Source: Polynucleobacter kasalickyi
Lineage (GTDB): Bacteria; Pseudomonadota; Gammaproteobacteria; Burkholderiales; Burkholderiaceae
Direction of reading: 5' to 3'
NCBI RefSeq assembly: GCF_900176405.1
Contig: NZ_FWXJ01000009.1
Coordinates: forward strand, 80,176-144,175
DNA length: 64,000 nucleotides
Part shown: in pieces, positions 44,915 through 53,603 of the stretch
Position numbering within the stretch: the stretch's first letter is position 1
How the letters are laid out: each line of letters begins with the position of its first letter
Notes under the pieces: model-generated
What the model was told of the DNA's origin: nothing
Seen by the model: only the letters and a program-made list of their open reading frames with translations
Databases searched by the model: none
Position numbers and translations under genes: made by a program

Positions 44915-45181
44915 TACTGCTTGAAATAAAAAATCGGAATCTATCCTCGGTAAAAAATTCTTAGGAATGTTTTTGGCTCCGCTAAAAATTTTGCCATTTG
45001 ATGAGGAGTGTATTTGGGTATATGGAAGACTTCGGGCTCAATTAGAAAAAAGGGACAAACCATTGGCCCTTTAGACACAATGTTTGCAGCTCATGCCTTA
45101 GCATTAAATGTATTACTGGTAACAAATAATCAAAAAGAATTTTCAAGAGTACCATGATTGAAAATTGAAAACTGGATCTAA
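44915..45181 (+). pseudogene. vapC-type PIN toxin gene, truncated and frameshifted
   Basis: After the vapB remnant, parts of a VapC toxin are readable: FLAPLKILPFDEECIWVYG and RLRAQLEKR in one frame, then QTIGPLDTMFAAHALALN and VLLVTNNQKEFSRVP in the next frame after a one-base loss near GGGAC, then an in-frame TGA before LKIENW. The N-terminal PIN strand with the first Asp is missing except for a trace at the junction. The two lesions and the deletion mean no working toxin is made. Confidence 0.75.
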
Positions 45182-45457
45182 TTTAGATTTTTAACAGATT
45201 TGGAAAAATATATACTTCTGGGCTGCTGAAGTGCATTCACCAAGACCTTCTTGGAAATAAATAATGGCAAAAAAATCAAAGGGAAAAATTTTTTAACCAG
45301 ACTGATTGGGCCTATGAAAAGTCTGTTACTCAGATGTTGCCATTTCAAAGGATGAATAAGTTTAAAAGTTTTTTAAATCATTAACGTAGTAAAGGCGGAG
45401 TTATTCCGAATTGCTAAGCCTGACGTATTGTCGAATTAGCTAAACAGGAGAAATAAA
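45182..45457. other. Degenerate gap upstream of the hypothetical gene at 45458
   Basis: Only broken short frames are present, for example MAKKSKGKIF from about 45264 followed by a stop. It may be a decayed small gene. AGGAG before 45458 belongs to the next gene. Nothing else was seen. Confidence 0.4.
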
Positions 45458-45931
45458 ATGGAAACATTGCGTTGCCGTATCGGCGATTTGGCGGTAGTAG
45501 TGGGATGTCATTTGCCAGAAAATACCGGAAATATTGTGAAGATCATTGGCGTTGAGGGTTATCAAGGCTGGTATGGTATTACCGGTCATACTTTTGTTTG
45601 GACCGTGGAAGTAACTAAAGATAGACCTTTAGTCTATGAAAATGCTGATGGTGGTTTGTACACATTAATGGAAGGCCCTGTACCGGATCAGTTACTAATA
45701 CCGATTAGTTCAGATTTGGATTCTAATGATCTTGCTGAATATATCGTCTTGGAAGCTATTAAGGAATGTGAAAGACTAGAAGAACTGGAGAGATGTAAAG
45801 AACTTGAAAGTACTTCGCTTATGTCGTCTGATCCCCATGAATCCTATAGTCCCATCGATAATTGCATCAAGAAGTATCCGGGACTTACTGAAGAAAAAGT
45901 GATTGCTTGGGCGGAGGCATTTGGGTTTTAA
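45458..45931 (+). CDS. Hypothetical protein with a small beta-rich N-terminal domain
   Basis: A 157-residue protein with a good AGGAG seven bases before the ATG. The first 90 residues (CRIGDLAVVVGCHLPENTGNIVKII...W.VEV...) are predicted beta-rich and resemble small SH3-like domains of uncharacterised proteobacterial proteins. Then comes an acidic helix (about 90-118) rich in Glu and Lys, and a C-terminal segment that looks like a ubiquitin-associated-type helical end (LTEEKVIAWAEAFGF). No function can be given. It is followed by another hypothetical gene after 21 bases. Confidence 0.65.
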   Translation: METLRCRIGDLAVVVGCHLPENTGNIVKIIGVEGYQGWYGITGHTFVWTVEVTKDRPLVYENADGGLYTLMEGPVPDQLLIPISSDLDSNDLAEYIVLEAIKECERLEELERCKELESTSLMSSDPHESYSPIDNCIKKYPGLTEEKVIAWAEAFGF

Positions 45932-45952
45932 TTTTGCTGTGAGGCTCACACA

Positions 45953-46282
45953 ATGAGCCTCACAATCGCCAAACTAACATCTTCCCCTCTAATAAAAATC
46001 CCTATGCACCTTGCAGTTATTTTTCTGAGTTTTATTCTGCCGCTACAAGTGCAGAGCGTCGTTCATGAAAATCAGTTGGCACCTCCTTATTGGGCGGTCA
46101 ACACGATCATTGATGCTTCGATTATTCTGGGTTTGAAAAGCATACGCAGTAAATACCCAAGGTTTAATTACAACCCAGAGTTGTACTTGCGCGACCCTGA
46201 TGAATATGATTGGCCGAAGAGTCGTCGCAGACAGTTAATTGAAAACTATGTTCACAATCACTTTACCTATTCAGCGAAGTAG
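45953..46282 (+). CDS. Hypothetical protein with one hydrophobic segment
   Basis: A 109-residue protein. Residues about 15-35 (PMHLAVIFLSFILPLQVQ) form a hydrophobic helix, and a shorter non-polar stretch lies at 49-60. The C-terminal part (about 62-109) is rich in charged and aromatic residues (YPRFNYNPELYLRDPDEYDWPKS). No family is recognised. The AT content matches the surrounding accessory DNA. It may be co-transcribed with the gene at 45458. Confidence 0.5.
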   Translation: MSLTIAKLTSSPLIKIPMHLAVIFLSFILPLQVQSVVHENQLAPPYWAVNTIIDASIILGLKSIRSKYPRFNYNPELYLRDPDEYDWPKSRRRQLIENYVHNHFTYSAK

Positions 46283-46388
46283 TATGTTCGATCCAAGTTT
46301 ATTTCATATTTCTCTAGCAGCTAATCGATTGCGACAGATTCTGGTTTTTAGGTCATGCAATTATGGCCAATTTTTTTAAAGAGATCTC

Positions 46389-48272
46389 ATGAAAATATTT
46401 TTTCAGTTTACCGGTGGTCTTATTGTTGCGACTGTTGTCATACTTGGTGGATTGGTAGTCATCTCACCAGGAATACAAGCAAAGAGTGAGTCAAATTCAC
46501 CGGCCAGTGTCGAGCGCCTTCTCATTAAAACGCATGTCAATGCGGATGGCAGCGATGTAGAGATCCGTGAAACCACCAAACTCATTCGTGCTCAGATTGC
46601 AATCGATAGCTATTCCCAAGCGGATATTTCATTTAATAGTACCTTTGAAACAGTGGAGGTATTAGATGCGTATACGACGACCAATACGGGGCAGAAAATT
46701 CCCGTAGCCAAGAATGCGATTCGCGAAGTGGATGATGATATCTCTAGTGGTGCTCAAACGTTTTCCGATCAAAAGCATCGCATTATCATTTTCCCAAATG
46801 TTACTCCAGGCGCCAGAGTCACTTACAAAGTAAAAGTGACTTCCAATAGGCCCTTGTTTCCGAAAAACTATGAGAAGGGCTTATATTTTTCGCCTGGTTT
46901 GGAAGTGCAACAATTTGAATGGCACTTTTCACATGATCGCCGAATACCAATTAAAGTGGACGTCAAGAGAATTCCTGGGGGGCGACAAGCAGACGGACCC
47001 AATGGCGAAAAGCGATACATGTTTCATTATCAACAATTGAAAACGCTCTCCAAAGTCAATGGTGAGGTGGATTATGCCGATCATAGTCCGCACATTATTT
47101 TTTCCAGTTTTAAATCGCCGATTGATATCGGTAAATCCTATGAGAACTCGATTCAATCGAAGCTAGTAGTCACCAAAAAGGTGTCGGATCTTGCTAATAA
47201 AATCACGAAAGGGATTGATGATCCCCAGACACAAGCAATCGCTCTGTATCAGTGGGTTTCTCTAAATATTCGTTATGTCGCGATCTATTTAGGTGATGGC
47301 GGGATTGTGCCCAATGATGCCGATAGCATCATTGATCATCGTTATGGGGATTGTAAGGATCATGATTTACTCTTAAGAGCTTTACTCTTAGCGAAAGGAA
47401 TCTCTGCCAGTTCGGCCTTAATTAATTCAGAGTCTGCTTATCGGGTAGGTAAGCTGGGCACAATTGATCCCTTTAATCATGTCATCACCTATTTGCCACA
47501 ATGGGATCACTATGTTGACTCTACTCTCGAAATAGCACCTTACGGCTTGCTAGCAGCTTCGGAAATGGATAAACCAGTGGTTTTAACAGCCTTAGGCAAA
47601 ATGGGTAGAACCTTAAAAGAATCTGACCGAAATACCGGGTTCGTCTCAAAGGCTCGTTTTGAGGTAGATGAGCGGGGCGGTATTTATGGACATGCTATTA
47701 CTACATATGAAGGCTCTGAAGAAGTTGAAGCGCGATTAAATTTCGCTACCTTTAATCATAGTCAAGACAATCGAGTCGAGAAGAAATATCTGTCTTCGTA
47801 TCGACAAACAGGGAATGGTACCTTTCGACCTTCTAATAGTCGTGACCTGAATACTCCCTTTCGTTTAACGTCTAAATTTTATTTGGATCCGATTGTTAAT
47901 CTGCCAGGTCCGGGCGCTATGACCGTGCCCATTGGCTTGTCATCGGGATTTCTAGCGGATATTCCTTTTAACGAACTCCCTGATGTTTATCATTTTCCTT
48001 ATCGATGTTTTTCTGGAACCTTCGTCGAATTAAGTGAGATTCATTTCCCGAAAACGATCAAAGTCATCAAGTTACCCCCTAAAACAGATTACGCTGAAGA
48101 TGGGGCGCTTTATGTTTCAACTTATACTTTACAAGACAATGTCGTCTCTGTATCTCGAATTTTAAAATTGAATCAGAAGAGTGCTGTTTGTCCTGCTGGC
48201 CCTAACAACCGCGCAAAGAGAATAACTCAGCTAATCCGTAAAGATATGCTGGCCCAAATTATGTATGAGTGA
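46389..48272 (+). CDS. DUF3857 and transglutaminase-domain protein
   Basis: A 627-residue exported protein: signal peptide or anchor (about 1-31), DUF3857 beta domain (about 40-235), transglutaminase-like domain (about 260-390), and a C-terminal beta domain. The catalytic triad is visible as Cys322 (YGDCKD), His364 (FNHVI) and Asp377 (HYVDST). Such proteins are periplasmic or surface-facing; the reaction is unknown but a cysteine protease or cross-linking role is likely. A degenerate copy of codons about 129-241 occurs downstream at 49258-49616. Confidence 0.9.
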   Translation: MKIFFQFTGGLIVATVVILGGLVVISPGIQAKSESNSPASVERLLIKTHVNADGSDVEIRETTKLIRAQIAIDSYSQADISFNSTFETVEVLDAYTTTNTGQKIPVAKNAIREVDDDISSGAQTFSDQKHRIIIFPNVTPGARVTYKVKVTSNRPLFPKNYEKGLYFSPGLEVQQFEWHFSHDRRIPIKVDVKRIPGGRQADGPNGEKRYMFHYQQLKTLSKVNGEVDYADHSPHIIFSSFKSPIDIGKSYENSIQSKLVVTKKVSDLANKITKGIDDPQTQAIALYQWVSLNIRYVAIYLGDGGIVPNDADSIIDHRYGDCKDHDLLLRALLLAKGISASSALINSESAYRVGKLGTIDPFNHVITYLPQWDHYVDSTLEIAPYGLLAASEMDKPVVLTALGKMGRTLKESDRNTGFVSKARFEVDERGGIYGHAITTYEGSEEVEARLNFATFNHSQDNRVEKKYLSSYRQTGNGTFRPSNSRDLNTPFRLTSKFYLDPIVNLPGPGAMTVPIGLSSGFLADIPFNELPDVYHFPYRCFSGTFVELSEIHFPKTIKVIKLPPKTDYAEDGALYVSTYTLQDNVVSVSRILKLNQKSAVCPAGPNNRAKRITQLIRKDMLAQIMYE

Positions 48273-48401
48273 AACTGAAATCAATCATTAAAATTCAATT
48301 TTTTTAAGATTTTTTTATAAACTGTCGTATCAACATAACGAAGAGTATCCGAAGTAGATTATGATTGTATATCGCTAAATAATCATAAAAAGGAGATCAG
48401 T

Positions 48402-49205
48402 ATGGATAACCAAGATAATTTTTCACGTCGCAATGCCATTAAACTTGGACTTGGAACAGCTGCTGCGACCATGGTCTCTAGCAGTGTGTCAGCAGCAAAT
48501 TCTACCGACCCAAAATCCATTTTTAATGTTCCCCAAGTATTTATTCCGATTGCGGATCAAAAAGAACAATTTCCCGTTCGCAGAATTTACTGCATCGGCA
48601 GAAATTATGCGGCACATGCGATAGAAATGGGCTCTGATCCAACCCGTGAACCACCATTTTTCTTTCAAAAGCCAACAGATGCTATTCAGTATGTTGCACC
48701 TAATACAGTTGCCGATCATATCTATCCAACGCTTACCAAAAATTATCACTACGAAGTTGAATTAGTTGCAGCAATTCATATTGGTGGTAAAGATATTAAA
48801 CTCGAAAACGCTCTTAATCATGTTTGGGGTTATGCACTTGGATTAGATATGACGAGAAGAGATTTACAACGTGCCATGGGCGAGCAAAAAAAGCCTTGGG
48901 AAATTGGAAAATCCTTCGATCATTCAGCACCGATTGGACCATTATTTCCAGTATCGAAAGTAGGGCATTTTAAAGAAGGCAATATTCAGTTGTCCGTCAA
49001 TGGCGTTGTTAAGCAAAAAGCTGATTTAAAGCAAATGATTTGGAGTGTAGCAGAACAGATTGTCAAACTTTCAGAAGCCAATGAATTATTCCCTGGCGAT
49101 ATTATTTATTCAGGAACTCCAGAAAATGTGGGACCTGTCGTTCGAGGTGATTTGATTCGTTGTGAGATCCAGAAATTGCCAGACCTTGTCATGAAGATTG
49201 TTTAA
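48402..49205 (+). CDS. Fumarylacetoacetase-family hydrolase with Tat-type signal
   Basis: A 267-residue FAH-fold protein. The fold marks are IYCIGRNYAAHAIEMG, the metal ligands Glu118, Glu120 and Asp149 (in YEVEL and GLDMTRRDLQ), FDHSAPIGP, and the C-terminal GDIIYSGTPENVGPV. Its first 34 residues form a twin-arginine-like signal: SRRNAIKLGLGTAAATMV, ending in SVSAANS. FAH-family enzymes are usually cytoplasmic, so export would be unusual. The metal site is complete, so activity on a beta-keto or acylpyruvate substrate is plausible. AAGGAG lies before the ATG. Confidence 0.88.
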   Translation: MDNQDNFSRRNAIKLGLGTAAATMVSSSVSAANSTDPKSIFNVPQVFIPIADQKEQFPVRRIYCIGRNYAAHAIEMGSDPTREPPFFFQKPTDAIQYVAPNTVADHIYPTLTKNYHYEVELVAAIHIGGKDIKLENALNHVWGYALGLDMTRRDLQRAMGEQKKPWEIGKSFDHSAPIGPLFPVSKVGHFKEGNIQLSVNGVVKQKADLKQMIWSVAEQIVKLSEANELFPGDIIYSGTPENVGPVVRGDLIRCEIQKLPDLVMKIV

Positions 49206-49257
49206 TCTTCCTTCTTCATGATGTATGACCGCTCTTGAGTTGGATGAATGAGAAGTA

Positions 49258-49616
49258 AAGTATCGCTTCATCATTTTTCCGAATGTTACCTCAGGAGCGA
49301 GAGTTTCTTAGATCGTAAAAAGAAGTACCCATATCCCCTTTTTTGCAAAAGACGATCAGAAACGATGGTGATTCTCCTATAGTTTAGAGATGCGACCATG
49401 CGAATGGTATTTTTCTCATCATCTCCGTTTGAAGATTAAAGTCGACGCTAGAAGAATATTATGAGGTCGACAAGCGGATGGACTCATTCGAGAAAAGCAA
49501 TATAAATTTCATTTTCAATAGATAGAAACGATGCCCAAAATAAGCGGTGGGATTGTTGATGCTGATCATAGCCCGCATATCATTTTTTCACCCTTTAAAA
49601 CGAAAGCTAGATTCTA
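49258..49616 (+). pseudogene. Degenerate partial copy of the DUF3857 gene
   Basis: This stretch lines up with codons about 129-241 of the gene at 46389: RFIIFPNVTSGARVS, WYFSHHLRLKIKVDARRI, GRQADG, and DADHSPHIIFSPFKTK match the intact HRIIIFPNVTPGARVT, WHFSHDRRIPIKVDVKRI, GRQADG and YADHSPHIIFSSFKSP. Several stop codons (for example after RVS, and in RRIL*GR) break it, with at least one indel. It is a dead remnant of an ancestral duplication, with the FAH-like gene lying between the two copies. Confidence 0.8.
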
Positions 49617-49781
49617 AAAGAGGAGTTTTATTTTTCGCTGTCAAGCCTTCTAGTGTTGAGGGAGATGAAGGCTTGAATCACCCAAAAATCCAAGGCAAAA
49701 GTATGTTCTTTGATGTGGAAAATAAAAGTCGATGTTTAAGTCGTTGATTTATTTATATTAAATATTAAAAACGACCAAAAC

Positions 49782-49825
49782 ATATCACTATATTAAAAAG
49801 TCGCGACTTTTTAATATAGTGATAT
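49782..49825. repeat. 44-bp perfect palindrome upstream of the AAA ATPase gene
   Basis: Bases 49782-49803 are exactly mirrored by 49804-49825, two 22-base arms with no spacer, centred on TCGCGA. The arms contain ATATCACTATATTAAAAAG. It ends 11 bases before the ATG of the ATPase gene and includes a GTG in that frame. It could be an operator, a cruciform or a small mobile-element footprint. On either strand the first arm is AT-rich, with no terminator-type T-run. Confidence 0.85.
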
Positions 49826-49836
49826 ATAGTAGTCGG

Positions 49837-50970
49837 ATGAAGAGATATGTCGAACATGCTGTTTACAAAGATATTAAGAAAAAACTTGTCATTCTGACCG
49901 GTCCTAGACAGGTGGGAAAGACTTTTATGAGTCGACAATTAATGTCTTATTTCCAGAATCCAATTTATCTCAATTGGGATATTCCAGAGCATCGACTGCG
50001 ACTTCAAAAGCAAGACTGGTACGATTTACATGATTTAGTGGTGATGGATGAAATCCTTAAAATGCCTCATTGGAAACAGTGGCTAAAAGGTGTGACCGAT
50101 GCTAAAGCACCAGGAACCTCTTTATTGGTGACTGGTAGTGCACGAATGGAGACTTTTCGGCAAGCAGGAGAGTCCTTGGCGGTAAGATATTATCCCTATA
50201 AAATGCATCCCATCTCTGTCAAAGAGCTTTGTACAAATACGAATAAAAGTCCGACTGAAGCACTCGATCATCTACTTGCGCGAGGAGGATTTCCTGAGCC
50301 CTGTTTGGATGAGGACATCCTAGAAGTGAACAAGTGGCGATTAGAATATTCAAAAGATCTTTTACGAGAAGATATCTTGGAGTTTTCAAGATTACAAGAA
50401 CTGAATACGATGAAGATCTTTATCGAAATTCTTCGAGACCGAGTTGGCTCTCTGTTATCGTTAGCCTCCATTGCGCGTGACATTGGTTGTTCACCGATCA
50501 CACTGACTAAGTATTTAGATATTCTCAAAGCACTCTTTGTCGTTTTCACGGTTCATCCATGGACTGATAATGTTGGACGATCTTTATTAAAAACACCTAA
50601 GGTATATTTTTACGATCAAGGCTTAGTCAAAGGAAATGAGGGAGCTCGTTTAGAAAATGCCGTAGCTTATATGCTACTTAAGCATGCCGACTATATTCGG
50701 GATACACAGGGTATCGAAACAGGCTTACATTATTTGCGAACAAAAGATGGTGCAGAAATCGATTTTGTGATTTCTAAAAATCACCAACTAACCGATTTAA
50801 TAGAAGTGAAATGTAGTGACAATAAACCACATTCCACTTTGATTCATTTTGCTGAAAAATTTCCACAGGCTAATGCAGTGCAACTCGTCTATAACTTGAG
50901 ATATCCGAACCGAACACGGGGAATACTGATCGAAGATATGGCGAAGTATTTATCCGAATTAGAAGCTTAG
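49837..50970 (+). CDS. AAA ATPase with DUF4143 C-terminal domain
   Basis: A 377-residue ATPase of the AAA_14/DUF4143 family. Walker A is GPRQVGKT (22-29), Walker B is DLVVMDE (about 66-72) and a sensor-like LLVTGSARM follows. The second half (about 180-377) is the DUF4143 domain with a PD-(D/E)xK-like core: YDQGLVKGNEGARLENAVAYML and GAEIDFVISK...LIEVKCSDN. The Glu, Asp and EVK spacing suggest a nuclease fold, as reported for this family. I placed the start at the ATG at 49837 (MKRYVEHAVYKDI), the family N-terminus; the frame also opens at a GTG inside the palindrome. The role of the family is unclear; it is frequent in mobile and defence regions. Confidence 0.88.
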   Translation: MKRYVEHAVYKDIKKKLVILTGPRQVGKTFMSRQLMSYFQNPIYLNWDIPEHRLRLQKQDWYDLHDLVVMDEILKMPHWKQWLKGVTDAKAPGTSLLVTGSARMETFRQAGESLAVRYYPYKMHPISVKELCTNTNKSPTEALDHLLARGGFPEPCLDEDILEVNKWRLEYSKDLLREDILEFSRLQELNTMKIFIEILRDRVGSLLSLASIARDIGCSPITLTKYLDILKALFVVFTVHPWTDNVGRSLLKTPKVYFYDQGLVKGNEGARLENAVAYMLLKHADYIRDTQGIETGLHYLRTKDGAEIDFVISKNHQLTDLIEVKCSDNKPHSTLIHFAEKFPQANAVQLVYNLRYPNRTRGILIEDMAKYLSELEA

Positions 50971-50999
50971 CATTCCGAAATAGACTCAAACAATAGGGA

Positions 51000-51030
51000 C
51001 CCTCCTTACAACACAAATCTGTTAGGAGGG
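51000..51030. terminator. GC-rich hairpin after the ATPase gene
   Basis: CCCTCCT (51000-51006) pairs with AGGAGGG (51024-51030), with partial extra pairing inside. It follows the ATPase stop by 30 bases, in the gap before the convergent DUF5615 gene. No T-run follows, so termination is uncertain. Confidence 0.4.
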
Positions 51031-51090
51031 ACTCCTTCAATGAATCCACCTAAAATAGTTCAATCATAGATAGAGCTGAAGAAGGTTGAG

Positions 51091-51120
51091 CAACGATGAT
51101 CAACGATGAACAACGATGAA
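51091..51120. repeat. Three 10-bp tandem repeats (CAACGATGA-N)
   Basis: CAACGATGAT, CAACGATGAA and CAACGATGAA run head to tail, just 12 bases beyond the stop of the DUF5615 gene on the opposite strand. The function is unknown; it may be a short replication-slippage product. Confidence 0.6.
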
Positions 51121-51132
51121 TTATGGCCCCTA

Positions 51133-51561
51133 TCAAAAAGGTGGTGCCTCATACAGGCGGATGTTTACTTCAAAACCATCAAAGTCAACTTCAAGAACAT
51201 GATTCAATAAATCATATTGTTCGTGCGTTTTAATATACTCAAGAGCCGTTATAAAAAGTGACTTTTGCATGATTTCATTCATGTTGATATGGGTCAGTTG
51301 CCGATTGTTAAAGGCAACTAAAGAGATCATGCCCGGATGAATTTTTTCATGAAGCAAGTATCCTCCTTTATAGTTTTTTCCTCGCAAGTCTTTACTGTTG
51401 TGCGTAACCACTACCCAGTCATTGTCTGCGGCGAATTTTGCAATCTCCCAGTCTTTTTGACCAACTAAGCCTAGCGCACTAATGGTGGAGGCCTCAGGCC
51501 CGAAATAGTTACACACCTTTACCAAATCAGCCGTTAGGCATTCATCAATTAAAAATTTCAT
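51133..51561 (-). CDS. DUF5615 PIN-like toxin
   Basis: A 142-residue protein of the PIN-like DUF5615 family. The opening MKFLIDECLTADL carries the first acidic residues of the PIN active site, and VVTHNSKDLRG (about 52-62) corresponds to the second strand with the nuclease Asp. Such proteins are paired with DUF433 antitoxins and thought to be RNases. Its 5' end overlaps the DUF433 gene by 17 bases, so the two are coupled. Confidence 0.85.
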   Translation of the reverse strand: MKFLIDECLTADLVKVCNYFGPEASTISALGLVGQKDWEIAKFAADNDWVVVTHNSKDLRGKNYKGGYLLHEKIHPGMISLVAFNNRQLTHINMNEIMQKSLFITALEYIKTHEQYDLLNHVLEVDFDGFEVNIRLYEAPPF

Positions 51562-52213
51562 ATTTTTTAAACTTTACTTTAATGGTTGATATTAATTTCC
51601 ATTCTGCTGGTATATCGGCAATTTTTTTAGGAGCCAATCTGTACAGATTGAGGTCGGACCAAATTTTTGCAGATTGAAACAATTCATAATTGGGGATGCT
51701 GGGGTATTGTTCTATGATTTCTTTATAGGAAATCCCATTACTTACCAAGAAACTGATTGTTCTTGCCGGCACTCGAGTACCAAGTAATATTGGCTCACCA
51801 TCCATGATTTTTTCTAAGGAGACCACTTGGTGAAGCATTTCGAATCTTTCGATGGTGGGTTGTGCAAATACCCCTAAGTCAATGGAGAGTTCTTCAATGT
51901 GAATTTTCCAAGTCTCATCATTTTCTGAGTGTAGTCTAAAGACTTCAGAATCACTTACTTCGGCCAAGTGGGGTATTTTTTCCAGTAATTTTTTAATCAC
52001 AAGAATGCGGCATTTTTTATATAGGTACTCTGAACTCTTGAAGTAAAAACTTGCTAGCACACAAGCTGCAAGATTGAAGCATCGATCTTTTCTCATATTA
52101 ATAAATGCAGTGTTTAAAATTTCATCCTCGATGATTCGCCTTATCTCCCTATCTGGAATATTTGCCAGATACGCAGCTTCAGTGATCGTTGCATTGTATT
52201 GGTTGTTGGTCAT
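51545..52213 (-). CDS. DUF433-family antitoxin
   Basis: A 222-residue protein with a C-terminal DUF433 domain (about 135-195): EKIMDGEPILLGTRVPARTISFLVSNGISYKEIIEQYPSI, the typical helix-turn-helix-like antitoxin motif. The N-terminal part (about 1-120) is unusual in length and includes AAYLANIPDREIRRIIEDEIL, a possible second HTH. GGAG lies seven bases before the ATG. It precedes the DUF5615 gene, giving the antitoxin-toxin order known for this pair. Confidence 0.85.
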   Translation of the reverse strand: MTNNQYNATITEAAYLANIPDREIRRIIEDEILNTAFINMRKDRCFNLAACVLASFYFKSSEYLYKKCRILVIKKLLEKIPHLAEVSDSEVFRLHSENDETWKIHIEELSIDLGVFAQPTIERFEMLHQVVSLEKIMDGEPILLGTRVPARTISFLVSNGISYKEIIEQYPSIPNYELFQSAKIWSDLNLYRLAPKKIADIPAEWKLISTIKVKFKKYEIFN

Positions 52214-52561
52214 TAAAAAGCTCCAAAAAAAAGTATCCGATAGTCTGGACTATGTTGTTAGAAATACTGAGTTTTACTTTTTTGAGATGGAAGCGAGTGG
52301 TTGAAGTCTTGATTGAATATCCCGACATAATTGCTTGTTTTTGAGCACTTAGCCAGGAGGGTTGGAGAAATAATTTAGTCATTGATTAAATCGTAATCTA
52401 ATACGAAATGAGTCATTAGAATTTACCCACAAGAGAAGTAAGTTTTAACGGATCGATGATGATAACTTGATGAGATTGCTTATTCAAACAAGTCCTGATA
52501 CCTTGTTATTAAAAGTTAAAATCTTCAATGTTACTTTTATATGTCAAACTTAAAAGAGCAT
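52214..52561. other. Gene-free gap upstream of the DUF433 gene
   Basis: No convincing gene is visible. A 67-codon minus-strand frame (52179-52382) overlaps the start of the DUF433 gene and has no Shine-Dalgarno or recognisable sequence. The gap is AT-rich and must contain the promoter of the DUF433/DUF5615 pair. Confidence 0.5.
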
Positions 52562-53593
52562 TTATTGAAAAAAACTAAGATAGTCTTGATTAATAATTTC
52601 GTATTGATTTCTCATCACCCATGCGTTCGAATTAGCAACTGCTGCATTACGGTAAGCCCAATGGGCAATTCTTTTATTACACTCTAGGTCTGATAGAAAT
52701 CCTAAATGATGAATTTCACTATTTCTATGAACGTTAGTTGCTGCCTTTAATATCCAATTTTCAAGATGAGCTTTACCAGCCAACATATCTGACTTACTTC
52801 TATTGCAAGAAGGACAGGTAAGCACTAAATTTTCAGCGATGTTTCTAGAGTATTTTTTCCAAGGAATAAAGTGATCTATATCTGCCTTTTCATTACTTGC
52901 AAGGTTTTTTGCACAATAGAAGCATCTTCCATGTTGGTAGTCCATCAAAACAGGCCTCAATTGAATGAGGGTATCTCTCGAAGCGCCAAATAAAAATGAC
53001 TCAAGATCAGAGTCTGTATTTAAAATTTGTTGATTTTTTACATTTGTCTTGAGATGCGTCATCCAGCCATTTTTAGCGTATTGAATAATGTATTCACTAA
53101 ATTTACGAAGACAAATATGTGCCTCTTTTGTAAGAGTAAGACTTTCATTGTTTGAATAAGTATAGATAAATTGATTCTCATCTTCTTGAAGGTAGAAGAC
53201 AGGATTTTGCCAAATTGTTGTAATAATGGAATTCATCTTCCATTTCCAAACATGGCTTGTCACTACATTCGCAAAGCTATCTATACCAGTTTCGTTTTGG
53301 ATGTTTAATAGGACGGAAATGATTTTGGCTTGAATACCATTGTTTTGATGTAGAACGCCGACATTTTTACCACTCGCGTACTCTTTAATTTGTGGCCAAT
53401 ACAATTCGGCAAAACGAGTCGCAATTTTTTTGCTAGGTAGGATTAACTCTTCTGGCTGATCATTGCCAAATTCAATGGCGAGATTTGTTAAGGTTATTAA
53501 TAAGGCGTATTTATAAGTTGCGCTGAATGAACTATCTTCAAATAGGGTTTGAATTTTTTGCAGAAATTCGATTTGAGATTCAGCGCTGACCAT
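52562..53593 (-). CDS. HNH endonuclease
   Basis: A 343-residue protein whose C-terminal part is an HNH nuclease. The zinc ligands are CFYC (224-227) and CPSC (260-263), the catalytic pair Asp240-His241 is in DIDHFIPW, and Asn255 is in ENLVLTC. The first 215 residues are helical and unassigned and may give target specificity. It lies 10 bases downstream of the HIT-family gene on the same strand, so the two are likely co-expressed. DNA is the probable substrate. Its role is unknown; restriction-type defence is one option. Confidence 0.88.
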   Translation of the reverse strand: MVSAESQIEFLQKIQTLFEDSSFSATYKYALLITLTNLAIEFGNDQPEELILPSKKIATRFAELYWPQIKEYASGKNVGVLHQNNGIQAKIISVLLNIQNETGIDSFANVVTSHVWKWKMNSIITTIWQNPVFYLQEDENQFIYTYSNNESLTLTKEAHICLRKFSEYIIQYAKNGWMTHLKTNVKNQQILNTDSDLESFLFGASRDTLIQLRPVLMDYQHGRCFYCAKNLASNEKADIDHFIPWKKYSRNIAENLVLTCPSCNRSKSDMLAGKAHLENWILKAATNVHRNSEIHHLGFLSDLECNKRIAHWAYRNAAVANSNAWVMRNQYEIINQDYLSFFQ

Positions 53594-53603
53594 TGTTAAT
53601 TAA

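Noticed and set aside
52179..52382. 67-codon minus-strand ORF upstream of the DUF433 gene
   Set aside because: It has no ribosome site and no recognisable protein sequence, and it overlaps the DUF433 start.
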